Assembly: GCA_964609825.1 (NCBI GenBank)
Contig: CAZSSH010000004.1
Coordinates: forward strand, 310,001 to 374,000
DNA from: CAZSSH01 sp964609825
GTDB taxonomy: Bacteria > Verrucomicrobiota > Lentisphaeria > Victivallales > Victivallaceae
Reading direction: 5' to 3'
Length of the DNA stretch: 64,000 nt
Position numbers and translations under genes: made by a program. Numbering within the stretch: the first letter of the stretch is position 1; the number at the start of each line of letters is the position of its first letter. The notes beneath the pieces were generated by a model. It saw nothing but the letters and a program-made list of their open reading frames with translations, did not search any database and was not told where the DNA came from. Shown in pieces: positions 42,984-52,207 of this stretch.

Positions 42984-43527
42984 GATATGCCTCCAGGCTC
43001 TTTTTAAGAGCGTTGACGATATAACGCATACGGCTGAGCGCCGTATTTATCGGACAATTTTGCAGCTCGGCGATCTCCTTAAAGGAGAGACCGGCGCGTC
43101 TCATTTCAAATACTTCCCGCAGCTCCGGGTTGGCCGCTGCCAAAAATTCATCCAACTGTCGCTGCAACACGGCATCGTCGATGTTCTCCCAGACCGGGCC
43201 TGACTCGTCGAGGACGATTTGCTCCAAATAGTCATTGCCGGTCACAAATTTCAACTTCTGTTTGCGGAAGTGGTCGATTCCGAGATTTTTGGCAATCCGA
43301 AACGCCCAATAGACAAAGTTGTCGCGATCTTTACATTGATGGAGCGAGGTGGCAATTTTGATCCATAGCTCCTGAAAAAGGTCGTCCGCATCACTGAAGT
43401 TGTTGGACATCATTCGGTTGAAGTAGGAGTAAAAGACATTGCGGTATTTTTGGTACAAGACTTCCAATGCGCTCTCGTCGCCGTCCAAATAGTCGCTGAT
43501 TAATTTGCTGTCTTTTTGATCCATCAT
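42976..43527 (-). CDS. ECF-type RNA polymerase sigma factor
   Basis: 183 residues. Region 2 is clear (YRNVFYSYFNRMMSNNFSDADDLFQELWIKI, residues about 28-58) and region 4 ends the protein (ELREVFEMRRAGLSFKEIAE, then CPINTALSRMRYIVNALKK). Region 1.1 and the large region 3 are absent, as in ECF sigmas. AAAGAG precedes the ATG. It is the first gene of the operon that contains its putative anti-sigma factor and a secreted protein, so it probably drives an envelope or extracellular response and its own expression. Confidence 0.92.
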   Translation of the reverse strand: MMDQKDSKLISDYLDGDESALEVLYQKYRNVFYSYFNRMMSNNFSDADDLFQELWIKIATSLHQCKDRDNFVYWAFRIAKNLGIDHFRKQKLKFVTGNDYLEQIVLDESGPVWENIDDAVLQRQLDEFLAAANPELREVFEMRRAGLSFKEIAELQNCPINTALSRMRYIVNALKKSLEAYHE

Positions 43528-43608
43528 TCAACTCTTTCCAAACATTAAGACGCGGCACGGCCAAGTTTATTGTATCGGACTTGCGAAAAAAACAAAAACA
43601 GAATGCTT

Positions 43609-44727
43609 TTACAGATGCTGTTCGATTTTTTTGAGCATGGTATCGGAGGCCTCGGGATAGGCGAGCTTGCCGCTTTGGTCGGCGAGAGTTTGCCAGTCAT
43701 CCGGACACTCCAAAAAGTTGCACAATACGTCAAATACGTTTTCCTCCGAGCACTGGAGGTTGTCGAGCAACACCGCCGCTTTGTGGTTGACAAGATACAT
43801 GGCGTTATCATACTGATGGTTTTCGGCAGCGTAGGGGTAGGGGACGAGTACCGAGGCTTTGCTGAAGTAGGCGATTTCGGCCACTGTGCTCCCGCCGGAG
43901 CGCGAAAACACGAGATCGCACGCCTGATAAAAGAGATGCATCTCCTCCGTGCCCGGCAAGATAAAATGGCGAAAGAGGGCGTTGCGGTAGTTTTCCTTGA
44001 CCTCGTCAAATTTTTTTGGCCCGGATAAATGCAGTACCTGAAAATCGTTTTTGGCGAGACGCTTGAGCGCCTGCGGCACCGTTTGGTTAAAAATGCTTGC
44101 CCCTTGACTGCCGCCAAAAATCAATATGGTCGGCAAATCGGGTTCGAGATGGAGCTCAAATTTTTGATTGAGGGCGGCGGTGGCCTGCTCTTTGGTCATC
44201 GTTTGTGCGCTTAAAATCTCCGGCCGGAGCGGCATTCCCGTGCACTTGATCTGGCAGTGGCACGCCTTGGTATTGACGGGTGGAAAGGCGGTGCCCATAA
44301 AGCGCGCCCACCGGCTCAAAAAGCGGTTGGCCTTGCCGATCCGGGCGTTGCCGTCATGCAAAAAATAAGGTACTTTGCCGAAAAACGCCGCGCCGATCAC
44401 CGGCAGCGAGGCAAATGATCCCATGCCGAGCGCCGCCTCGGGGGCAAAGGCCTTGAGTGCCTGACGGGTCTGCCGGTACCCGGCAAACAAGCCTTTGACA
44501 AAGCGCATTGCGGTCGAAAATGAGCGCGGGCTGGGCATGTCCGGCAGCGCCACTGCTTCAATCCCGTAACTTTGGGCAATTTTCTGCTGATTGACGGCAT
44601 TGACGCCGGAGAGAAGCAGCATGACTTTGCCGCCTTTGGTCTCAAAGGTGCGCGCAATGCTCAACCCCGGGTAAAAATGGCCGCCGGTACCGCCGCAGCT
44701 GATCACAAGACGTGTTAATTTTTGCAT
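43609..44727 (-). CDS. murG: MurG-type UDP-GlcNAc:lipid glycosyltransferase
   Basis: 372 residues, GT28/GT-B fold. MurG adds GlcNAc to lipid I to form lipid II on the inner face of the membrane. ISCGGTGGHFYPGLSIA opens the protein, and ILIFGGSQGASIFNQTVPQAL and DLVFSRSGGSTVAEIAYF are the donor-site blocks. The acceptor loop reads FLHDGNARIGKANRFLS where MurG proteins usually have HEQNAVPGxTNR. The assignment is still good, but a MurG-like paralogue with a different acceptor is possible. No other mur or fts genes flank it; it follows the DUF721-like gene by three bases. Confidence 0.82.
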   Translation of the reverse strand: MQKLTRLVISCGGTGGHFYPGLSIARTFETKGGKVMLLLSGVNAVNQQKIAQSYGIEAVALPDMPSPRSFSTAMRFVKGLFAGYRQTRQALKAFAPEAALGMGSFASLPVIGAAFFGKVPYFLHDGNARIGKANRFLSRWARFMGTAFPPVNTKACHCQIKCTGMPLRPEILSAQTMTKEQATAALNQKFELHLEPDLPTILIFGGSQGASIFNQTVPQALKRLAKNDFQVLHLSGPKKFDEVKENYRNALFRHFILPGTEEMHLFYQACDLVFSRSGGSTVAEIAYFSKASVLVPYPYAAENHQYDNAMYLVNHKAAVLLDNLQCSEENVFDVLCNFLECPDDWQTLADQSGKLAYPEASDTMLKKIEQHL

Positions 44728-44730
44728 GGT

Positions 44731-45123
44731 TTAACCTAATTTGATGTCGTTGCAGACTTGTTTCCCGAAAAATCGATTGAGATTGCCCAGCACCAGATCC
44801 AGCGACGGTGTCAGTTCGCGGATGAGTGCGCTGTGGCGGACCTTGAGATAGAGGACGCCTTTTTCCAGTTTTTGTGGTTTGGCATAGGCAGCGAATTGTT
44901 CGCCGGCGATCTGGGCCCAGTGTCCTTCCAATGACGAAAAATTGGCGGAGTCTTCGTTTTGAAATTGTCTCGCCAGCTCCGCAATGATACCGGCGGCGCT
45001 GACCGGCTGCCGGGTATGGGCGGCGATTTCGATTTGCGCCCGCTCCTCGCCATACCAGTTTTTGAGCAACCGGTACCGCTGATCGCGTATTTTTTTACGT
45101 TTGACCGCGTCGTAGTCCATCAT
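44731..45123 (-). CDS. DUF721 (DciA-like) protein
   Basis: 130 residues from ATG 45123; a longer frame to 45327 overlaps the upstream gene and is rejected. The C-terminal half has the DUF721 pattern (EGHWAQIAGEQFAAYAKPQK, GVLYLKVRHSALIRELTPSL). DciA-type members of this family help load the replicative helicase; others are uncharacterised. It lies between a small secreted protein gene and murG, at 2-3 base spacing. Confidence 0.72.
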   Translation of the reverse strand: MMDYDAVKRKKIRDQRYRLLKNWYGEERAQIEIAAHTRQPVSAAGIIAELARQFQNEDSANFSSLEGHWAQIAGEQFAAYAKPQKLEKGVLYLKVRHSALIRELTPSLDLVLGNLNRFFGKQVCNDIKLG

Positions 45124-45125
45124 GG

Positions 45126-45503
45126 CTAGATGTTGAGGCTGCCGCCAAAGAGCATGTAGGGAAAGAGCAAGGTATGCACTACGAGTTTGCCGGGGGCGAT
45201 CACACCTTTCATCGTATACACCGCGCCCGACCGAAAACCGCCGAAGGGGCCCCAAAAGATCATTTTTCCCATTCCGTAGGGTAAATAACCGATTTGATAA
45301 ACATCTTTGCCCATTTTCATCAGACATTTGCCGCCGCCGGTCAATCCGCGGATGATTTGCGGCTGTGCCGCCGAGGCTACCCGCATGGCCATCGGCATCA
45401 GGATCGCCATGGTAACCGGGTCAAACGCCTGTGCTTTGGGCATCGGTAAAACGGTCACCGCGAGGGCGACGATCACCGCGATTTTGAGTGTTTTGGAAGT
45501 CAT
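45126..45503 (-). CDS. Small exported hypothetical protein
   Basis: 125 residues with a signal peptide (MTSKTLKIAVIVALAVTVLPMPKAQA). The mature part is short, hydrophobic and Gly/Met-rich (IGYLPYGMGKMIFWGPFGGF). I do not recognise the family. It lies between mutS and the DUF721-like gene in the same orientation. Confidence 0.65.
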   Translation of the reverse strand: MTSKTLKIAVIVALAVTVLPMPKAQAFDPVTMAILMPMAMRVASAAQPQIIRGLTGGGKCLMKMGKDVYQIGYLPYGMGKMIFWGPFGGFRSGAVYTMKGVIAPGKLVVHTLLFPYMLFGGSLNI

Positions 45504-45515
45504 TTGTGGTCGCTC

Positions 45516-48035
45516 CTATAATAATTTAAGTTGTATCATGTCATCGGCTTTGTCATCTTTGCGCCGCTTGGTTTTAACCGCCTCGCGCGGAATGCGCCCC
45601 ACCGCTTCGCGCGGGCCGTCCTCCGCTTCCTCCAAAAGCTCCAATATCACATTGGCGCGCGCAATCACTCCGGCCGGCAGCCCGGCCAGCTTGGCCACAT
45701 GGATCCCGTAGCTGCGGTCAGCGCTCCCGGGAACGATTTGGCGCAAAAAAATAATTTTATCGCCGTACTCGCGCACCGCAACATTGTAATTGTTGATCCC
45801 GCGCCGGGTCCGGGCAAGCTCGGTGAGCTCATGGTAATGTGTCGCAAACTGGGTGCGGCAGCGGCAGCCGGGGTCGTCGTGGAGAAATTCCGCCACCGCC
45901 CAGGCAATCGAGAGCCCGTCAAAAGTGCTCGTGCCGCGGCCGATTTCGTCCAAAATGACTAGACTTTTTGGGGTGGCATGGTGTAAAATGTTGGCGGTCT
46001 CGATCATCTCGACCATAAACGTGCTTTGGCCGCGCGAGAGATCGTCGGCGGCGCCGATGCGGGTAAAAATCCGGTCCACCAAGCCGATTTCGGCCGAATC
46101 GACGGGGATGTACGAGCCCATTTGGGCCATGATGATTAAAAGTGCGGTCTGGCGGATATAGGTGGATTTCCCGGCCATGTTGGGTCCGGTGATGATCATC
46201 ATCCGGTTTAAGTCGCCGTCAAGCAAACAATCATTGGGGACAAATTTCTCCGCGGTCATCCTGGCGTCCAAAACGGGGTGCCGCCCGCCTTTGATAATCA
46301 AGCGGTCATCGTCGCAGATGGTCGGGCGATGATAGCGGTTGCGCCGGGCGCACTCGGCCAGCGATAGCATGACATCGACATTGGCGACGGCGTCGGCGGT
46401 TATCTGGATATCGCGCGTGTATTGCTGGGCAAAGCTCCGCAGCTCTTGAAACATCTGCAGCTCAAGCGCTTTGGATTTCTCCTCGGCTCCCAGAATTTTG
46501 CTCTCCAGCTCTTTGAGCTCGGGGGTGATGAAGCGCTCGGCGTTGACCAATGTCTGCTTGCGGATATAATCGTCGGGGACCAAATCGAGGTTGGATTTGC
46601 TGATCTCAATGTAAAAGCCGAAGACCTGATTAAACTTGACTTTGAGGCTTTTGATGTTGGTGCGCTCCTGTTCGCGCTGCTGGATTTGCGACAGCCACTT
46701 TTTGCCCTCGGTGGCGGCGCTCCGCAATTCGTCCAAAAGCTCCGAGCAGCCGGGGCGGAATATCCCCCCCTCGTTGACCGCGGTCGGCGGATTTTCCTCA
46801 ATCGAGGCGATGATTTTGTCGCACAATTCGGGAAAGGTGCCGATTTGGGTTTGCAATGTTTCCAGCAACGGTACCGGATAATAGCCGAGGATGGTTTTGA
46901 TCCCGGGGAGCATGGAGAGGGAGTTGGCCAAAGCAATCATATCTTTGGGGTTGGCCGAGCCGATGTTGATGCGGCCGGTGATGCGCTCCAAGTCGCGCAC
47001 CGCGCCCAACAGCTCGCGCATTTCGGCAGCGGTCATCGGGTCGTCCTTAAACTGGCCGACCGCATCGAGACGCTCAATGATTTTTTGGTGGTCGCACAAC
47101 GGGCGCATGAGATAGTTGCGCAATTTGCGCCCGCCCATCGGGGTGGCCGTGTAATCCAAGATGGACAGCAAGGTATTGCCTTTTTGACCGGCAAACATCG
47201 GTTCGACGATTTCGAGATTGCGGAGCGAAATCGTGTCCAATTCGAGCGCATCGCCAAGAGAATAAGTTTCCAGCTTGGTAATATGCCCGGCGTCCTGCCG
47301 CAAGTTGCGCGAGGCGTAGTCAAGGACCGCTCCGGCGGCGCGGACGGCCAACGGCTGATCTTTGCAGCCAAAGCCGTCCAACGTGCTTACCTCAAAGTGT
47401 TTTTGCAGCAACTCCAAAGTAAAGGAGAGCTCAAACACCCAGTTTTCCAATGGCGTATAGAGAATTTTTTGCCGGGTTTCGGGAAATTGCGAATTTTGAT
47501 AATCGTCAAAGAGTTTTTGCGGGATCAGGCATTCGCGCGCGCATGAGCGGCTGAGCTCGGAGATGATTTTGTCAAAGTCGGAGCTGACGGTAACTTTAAA
47601 CTCGCCGGTGCTGATGTCCAGCGAGGCGAGCGCATATTCATCTTTTTCGGCAATGAGAGCGGTCAAAAAGTTGTTGATTGCGGGATTGAGGAGCGCGTTG
47701 TCCATGATTGTCCCCGGCGTGATAATCCGGGTGACTTCGCGCTTGACCAGCCCCTGCGCCAACGCGGGGTCCTCCATCTGCTCGGCGATCGCCACTTTAA
47801 AATTGGCGGCCACCAGCTTGGGAAGCTGGGCATCCAAAGCGTGATGCGGAAACCCACACATGGGCACGCCCGCGCGGCGGGTCAAAACCAAATCCAACGC
47901 CGCGCTGACTTTGTCGGCGTCGTCAAAAAAGATTTCGTAAAAATCTCCCATCCGAAATAAAAGCACAGCATCGGGAGGGATGGCATTTTTTGCCTCCCGA
48001 TACTGGCGCATCATCGGTGTGAGATTTTCCTGCAT
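45516..48035 (-). CDS. mutS: DNA mismatch repair protein MutS
   Basis: 839 residues from ATG 48035, which gives the normal N-terminus; the frame extends further upstream but that part overlaps fucI. RMGDFYEIFFDDA (near residue 28) holds the Phe-x-Glu mismatch wedge. ITGPNMAGKSTYIRQTALL is Walker A and ILDEIGRGTSTFDGLSIAW is Walker B/signature. The C-terminus ends shortly after the ATPase dimer contacts. It starts four bases after the fucI stop without a Shine-Dalgarno sequence, so it appears translationally dependent on fucI, an odd pairing of repair and sugar metabolism. Confidence 0.95.
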   Translation of the reverse strand: MQENLTPMMRQYREAKNAIPPDAVLLFRMGDFYEIFFDDADKVSAALDLVLTRRAGVPMCGFPHHALDAQLPKLVAANFKVAIAEQMEDPALAQGLVKREVTRIITPGTIMDNALLNPAINNFLTALIAEKDEYALASLDISTGEFKVTVSSDFDKIISELSRSCARECLIPQKLFDDYQNSQFPETRQKILYTPLENWVFELSFTLELLQKHFEVSTLDGFGCKDQPLAVRAAGAVLDYASRNLRQDAGHITKLETYSLGDALELDTISLRNLEIVEPMFAGQKGNTLLSILDYTATPMGGRKLRNYLMRPLCDHQKIIERLDAVGQFKDDPMTAAEMRELLGAVRDLERITGRINIGSANPKDMIALANSLSMLPGIKTILGYYPVPLLETLQTQIGTFPELCDKIIASIEENPPTAVNEGGIFRPGCSELLDELRSAATEGKKWLSQIQQREQERTNIKSLKVKFNQVFGFYIEISKSNLDLVPDDYIRKQTLVNAERFITPELKELESKILGAEEKSKALELQMFQELRSFAQQYTRDIQITADAVANVDVMLSLAECARRNRYHRPTICDDDRLIIKGGRHPVLDARMTAEKFVPNDCLLDGDLNRMMIITGPNMAGKSTYIRQTALLIIMAQMGSYIPVDSAEIGLVDRIFTRIGAADDLSRGQSTFMVEMIETANILHHATPKSLVILDEIGRGTSTFDGLSIAWAVAEFLHDDPGCRCRTQFATHYHELTELARTRRGINNYNVAVREYGDKIIFLRQIVPGSADRSYGIHVAKLAGLPAGVIARANVILELLEEAEDGPREAVGRIPREAVKTKRRKDDKADDMIQLKLL

Positions 48036-48039
48036 CAAT

Positions 48040-49842
48040 TTAGCGGTACAGCGGCCCGAAGGTTTGACAGGCACGGTAATCGGAGCCCTCGGCATCCATG
48101 CCGAAAGCCGCCCAGGCGTTGGGCCGGAATACCTTGTCTTCGCTCACGTTATGCATGCATACGGGGATACGGAGCATGGCTGCCAGCGTAATCAGATCGG
48201 CGCCGATGTGACCGTAGTTGAACGCCCCGTGGTTGGCGCCCCAGTTGGCCATAACGCTGTAGACATCTTTAAACGCGCCTTTGCCGGTCAAGTTGGGCAC
48301 AAACCAAGTGGTCGGCCACTCGGGGTTGGTCCGCAAGTCGATTTTGTCGTGAATCTTTTTGGGCAGCTCATAGGTGTACCCTTCGGCCAATTGCAGCACC
48401 GGGCCCAAGCCCTTCACCAGATTAATGCGGCTCATGGTAATCGGCATGCCGCCTTTGGTGAGGAAGCGGCTCGAGTAGCCGCCGCCGCGGAAATAACCGT
48501 TGGCCGCCGGGCACCACTCGACGGCGTCGATGCACTTTTGGGCTTCGGCGGGGGTGATGTCCCAAAACGGTTTCATCGCCGGTTTGCCGCCGAGGGTTTG
48601 CTCGCCGGTCGCGTCCATGGTGGTCGCGCCGGAGTTGATGAGGTGGATCAAGCCGGGAACGGGGAGTTTAAAACCGGTCGCTTCCTTGACGGCTTCCTGA
48701 CTCCAAAAGGTACGCACGTCGGAGAACCCAGAGGCGGTGCCGGTCAAGAGGTGGCCAAAGAGCATGGCGACGCCGTTTAAGGCATCGTTTTCGGTCGCAA
48801 AGACCATCGGCTCGCGAATCCCGTTCCAGTCAAAGGAGCTGCACAATACTGTCTCCATCACGTCGCCGTTGGGCATGTGGTCGGTCCACTGACGCTGGCC
48901 CTGGAAGCCGCCGGCAATCGCGTTGTGCCCCAACGCTTCTTCGCCGAAGCCGAGTTTGGCCAATTTGGGATTGCCGATCATGAGGTCGCGGGCGATCATG
49001 GTCATTTTGGTGACATACTGCCAGATGGCTTCTTTTTGCTCGGCGGTTTTTTGCTCGCTCTTGGGGTTGAAGTCCTTGCCGACCTTGAAGTTCTTTTTGA
49101 CAAATTTATAAGCTTTGTCGTATTCGGCCGGGTCGTAAACGTTTTCGATCACGCGGCGGTTGATTTCACTCATGTCCACCGAGACGGTGCGCATGTTGAA
49201 GTAATCTTCAAACATATCGGGGCTGACAATCGAGCCGGCGATGCCCATCGAGACGCTGCCAATCGAGAGATAGGACTTGCCGCGCATGGTCGCCACCGCA
49301 ATCGCGGCGCGGGCGAAGCGGAGGATTTTGTCCTCGACGTCGGCGGGGATGGACGTGTCATTGGCATCCTGGACATCGCGACCGTAGATGCCAAAGGCGG
49401 GCAAGCCCTTTTGTGCGTGGGCGGCCAGTACGGCGGCCAGATACACCGCGCCGGGGCGCTCGGTGCCGTTAAAACCCCAGACCGCTTTTTGGGTCAAGGG
49501 ATCCATGTCCATCGTCTCGGAGCCGTAGCACCAGCAGGGGGTGACGGTCAAGGTGACGCCGACGTTGTATTTTTTGAATTTTTCGGCGCAGGCGGAGGCT
49601 TCGGCGGCGCCGCCGATGCAAGTGTCGGCAATCACGCACTCGACCGGGAGACCGTTGGCGTGGCGGATATTTTTGGTGATGAGTTCGGCGGCCGCTTTGG
49701 CCATCCCCATGGTGCGGTCCTCAAGCGACTCGCGGACGCCGCGGCGGCGGCCGTCGATGGTCGGACGGATCCCGATACGGGGCATGTCTCCGGCATAATG
49801 ATTGACCGGAGCATTCATCTTGAGATTGCTGGAAACGGGCAT
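48040..49842 (-). CDS. fucI: L-fucose isomerase
   Basis: 600 residues from ATG 49842, which has a GGAGAG ribosome site (E. coli FucI has 591). It converts L-fucose to L-fuculose (and can act on D-arabinose) with manganese. RIGIRPTIDGRRRGVRESLE, NVGVTLTVTPCWCYGSETMD, VWGFNGTERPGAVYLAAVLA and QCLD-region equivalents are family features. No fucK or fucA is visible, so the rest of fucose catabolism lies elsewhere or uses the rhamnulose kinase route. Confidence 0.95.
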   Translation of the reverse strand: MPVSSNLKMNAPVNHYAGDMPRIGIRPTIDGRRRGVRESLEDRTMGMAKAAAELITKNIRHANGLPVECVIADTCIGGAAEASACAEKFKKYNVGVTLTVTPCWCYGSETMDMDPLTQKAVWGFNGTERPGAVYLAAVLAAHAQKGLPAFGIYGRDVQDANDTSIPADVEDKILRFARAAIAVATMRGKSYLSIGSVSMGIAGSIVSPDMFEDYFNMRTVSVDMSEINRRVIENVYDPAEYDKAYKFVKKNFKVGKDFNPKSEQKTAEQKEAIWQYVTKMTMIARDLMIGNPKLAKLGFGEEALGHNAIAGGFQGQRQWTDHMPNGDVMETVLCSSFDWNGIREPMVFATENDALNGVAMLFGHLLTGTASGFSDVRTFWSQEAVKEATGFKLPVPGLIHLINSGATTMDATGEQTLGGKPAMKPFWDITPAEAQKCIDAVEWCPAANGYFRGGGYSSRFLTKGGMPITMSRINLVKGLGPVLQLAEGYTYELPKKIHDKIDLRTNPEWPTTWFVPNLTGKGAFKDVYSVMANWGANHGAFNYGHIGADLITLAAMLRIPVCMHNVSEDKVFRPNAWAAFGMDAEGSDYRACQTFGPLYR

Positions 49843-49882
49843 TTTAAACTCTCCATTTTGTAGTTTTAGGTGTTTCATATTA

Positions 49883-49911
49883 AATAGACCATTCCGGGGG
49901 CGAAAAGTCAA
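49883..49911 (-). promoter_or_regulatory. Promoter of the fucI-mutS operon
   Basis: Minus-strand TTGACT (49911-49906) and TCTATT (49888-49883) with a 17-base spacer, about 40 bases before the start. Confidence 0.55.
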
Positions 49912-49950
49912 ATTTTTTTTCAAAAAAAATCACTTTGCACGGCTTTTTTT

Positions 49951-49978
49951 TTGCATTGATTAAAAAATCGGCTATATT
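49951..49978 (+). promoter_or_regulatory. Promoter of cysS
   Basis: TTGCAT at 49951-49956 and TATATT at 49973-49978, spaced by 16 bases, 35 bases before the start codon. Confidence 0.55.
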
Positions 49979-50013
49979 AACCAACGAATGAATTACTTTA
50001 ATTGAGGGAAACC

Positions 50014-51429
50014 ATGCAGATCAACTTTTTTAATACCTTTGACCGCAAATATGAGTCGTTTGCGCCGATCCGCCCCGGCAAGGTCGGGATGTACACCTGC
50101 GGGCCGACGGTTTACAACTTTGCCCACATCGGCAATTTCCGCGCTTACATGTTTGAGGACTTGCTGCGCCGGGTGCTGGAGTACTTCGGCTACGAGGTCA
50201 CCCAGATCATGAATTTGACCGACGTCGATGACAAAACCATCCGCGATTCGCGTAAAAACAATTTAAAGCTGGACGACTTCACCGCCCGCTACAAACAGGC
50301 CTTTTTTGAGGACATTAAGACCCTTAACATCGAGCCCGCGGCGGTGTATCCGGCGGCGACCGACCACGTCAAAGAGATGATCGATTTGATCGGAGTTTTG
50401 TTTGCCAAAGGTTATGCCTATCAGGCCGAGGACAAATCGGTGTATTTCTCGATTGACAAATTTGCCGACTACGGCAAGCTGGCCAAAATCGACCGCGAAA
50501 ATCAGATCTCGGGTGTCCGCATCAAAAATGACGAGTACGCCAAAGACGCCGTCGCCGACTTTGCGTTGTGGAAAGCGTATGACGACAACGACGGTGACGT
50601 CTGGTGGGAGAGCCCCTGGGGCAAGGGCCGCCCGGGCTGGCACATTGAGTGCAGCGCGATGTCGATGAAGTACTTGGGGGACTCTTTTGACATCCACACC
50701 GGCGGCATTGACAACATGTTTCCGCACCACGAGGATGAAATCGCCCAGAGCGAGGCGGCGACCGGCAAAAAGTGGGTCAACTACTGGCTTCACTGCGCCC
50801 ACTTGATGGTGGACGGCGAAAAAATGTCCAAATCGCTCGGCAACTTTTATACCTTGCGCGATTTATTGGCCAGAGGGTGGACCGGGCGTGAAATCCGCTT
50901 TGTGCTGCTGGGGGCTCATTACCGCAAAAAGCTCAACTTCACCTTTGACGCTTTGGAGCAGTCGCGCGACAATTTAAAGAAGTTTGACGAATTTTTCAAG
51001 CGCCTGAGCGAAATCACCCTTGCCGGGGAGGCCGGTCAGGGGGAAGTTTATGTTAACGGAGCATTGACCGCCTTTGACACCGCCTTGGCCGACGACCTCA
51101 ATGTCTCCGGCGCGTTGGCGGCGATGTACGACTTGGTGCGCAACATCAATCGTTTGGCGGATGTTAACGAGTTGACCAAAGTTGCGGCGGAGCAAGTCTT
51201 GGCGCTCTTCCGCCATTTTGATCAAGTGATGGGCTGCCTTAATGTCGATGCCGCCCTGACGCATGAGGATGTGATCCCGGACGAGGTCAAAAAGCTGGCC
51301 GAAGCGCGCGTGGCCGCCCGCAAAGCCAAGGATTTTGCCGGGAGCGACCGCTTGCGCGACGAGCTGAAAAGTTTGGGCTATGTCGTCGAGGATATCCCCG
51401 GCGGCGGCTACCGGATTAAGAAAAGCTAA
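50014..51429 (+). CDS. cysS: Cysteinyl-tRNA synthetase
   Basis: 471 residues from ATG 50014 with a GAGGGA ribosome site. It charges tRNA-Cys. MYTCGPTVYNFAHIGNFRAYMF contains the class I HIGH motif in the form HIGN; GWHIECSAMS and the His-rich zinc site (NMFPHHEDEIAQSEA) follow, and GEKMSKSLGNF is the KMSKS loop. The C-terminal helical domain ends with the usual DxLRDELKSLGYVVED region. Confidence 0.95.
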   Translation: MQINFFNTFDRKYESFAPIRPGKVGMYTCGPTVYNFAHIGNFRAYMFEDLLRRVLEYFGYEVTQIMNLTDVDDKTIRDSRKNNLKLDDFTARYKQAFFEDIKTLNIEPAAVYPAATDHVKEMIDLIGVLFAKGYAYQAEDKSVYFSIDKFADYGKLAKIDRENQISGVRIKNDEYAKDAVADFALWKAYDDNDGDVWWESPWGKGRPGWHIECSAMSMKYLGDSFDIHTGGIDNMFPHHEDEIAQSEAATGKKWVNYWLHCAHLMVDGEKMSKSLGNFYTLRDLLARGWTGREIRFVLLGAHYRKKLNFTFDALEQSRDNLKKFDEFFKRLSEITLAGEAGQGEVYVNGALTAFDTALADDLNVSGALAAMYDLVRNINRLADVNELTKVAAEQVLALFRHFDQVMGCLNVDAALTHEDVIPDEVKKLAEARVAARKAKDFAGSDRLRDELKSLGYVVEDIPGGGYRIKKS

Positions 51430-51507
51430 CCAAATCCTAACATTAGCTTGATGTTTTCCAAATGATCCGGTCGTATATTAGGAATATATTACCGGGAGGT
51501 TATGATT

Positions 51508-52203
51508 ATGGCGAAAGAAAAAATTTTAGTCGTCGAAGATGAGGATGCGATTCAGGAGTTGATCCGTTACCATTTGGAAAAAAACGGTTTTGAAAAGATT
51601 AAATGCTGCGCTTCGGGCGAAAAAGCTCTGGAGCAGGCGCTTGAGTTTGCGCCGGATTTGATTTTACTGGATTTGATGTTGCCGGGGATTGACGGACTTA
51701 CCGTCTGCCGCAAACTTAAGTCCGACAGCCGGACCAACGCGATCCCGATCATCATGCTCACCGCCAAGTCGGAGGATACCGATATTGTGATCGGTTTGGA
51801 GTTGGGGGCCGATGATTACCTGACCAAGCCTTTCAGCTCCAAAATTTTGATTGCCCGCATCAAGTCGGTGTTGCGCCGTTGCAAAGCCACCGAGGAGGGC
51901 GACGCCGGGGTGAGTCTCAAGCGCGGGGCGCTGACGATGAATAAGGGGACGCGTGAGGCGTTGCTGGACGGGGTTCCCTTAACGCTCACTTTTTCCGAGT
52001 TTGAGATTCTTTACTTATTGGCGCGGCGGCCCGGCTGGGTGTTTACCCGCGGCCAGATCGTCAATGAAGTCAAAGGGGACGATTACCCGGTGACCGAGCG
52101 TGCGATCGACGTACAAATGGTCAGTTTGCGGCGCAAGCTCGGCAAATTTGATGATATGATCGAAACCGTCCGCGGCGTCGGATACCGTTTTACCCAGGAT
52201 TAA
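51508..52203 (+). CDS. PhoB/OmpR-type response regulator
   Basis: 231 residues from ATG 51508, the better spaced of two ATGs after GGGAGG. The receiver domain has ILVVEDED at the N-terminus, the phospho-acceptor Asp55 in LILLDLMLPGIDG, and the Lys of TKPFSS. The DNA-binding winged helix ends VTERAIDVQMVSLRRKLGKF...ETVRGVGYRF. It is most like PhoB of the phosphate response, but no Pho box or pst genes adjoin it, so the signal is unproven. The kinase follows after four bases. Confidence 0.92.
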   Translation: MAKEKILVVEDEDAIQELIRYHLEKNGFEKIKCCASGEKALEQALEFAPDLILLDLMLPGIDGLTVCRKLKSDSRTNAIPIIMLTAKSEDTDIVIGLELGADDYLTKPFSSKILIARIKSVLRRCKATEEGDAGVSLKRGALTMNKGTREALLDGVPLTLTFSEFEILYLLARRPGWVFTRGQIVNEVKGDDYPVTERAIDVQMVSLRRKLGKFDDMIETVRGVGYRFTQD

Positions 52204-52207
52204 AAAA

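Noticed and set aside
51430..51507. Pho box upstream of the PhoB-like gene
   Set aside because: No CTGTCAT-like tandem repeats can be read, so phosphate control is not supported from sequence.
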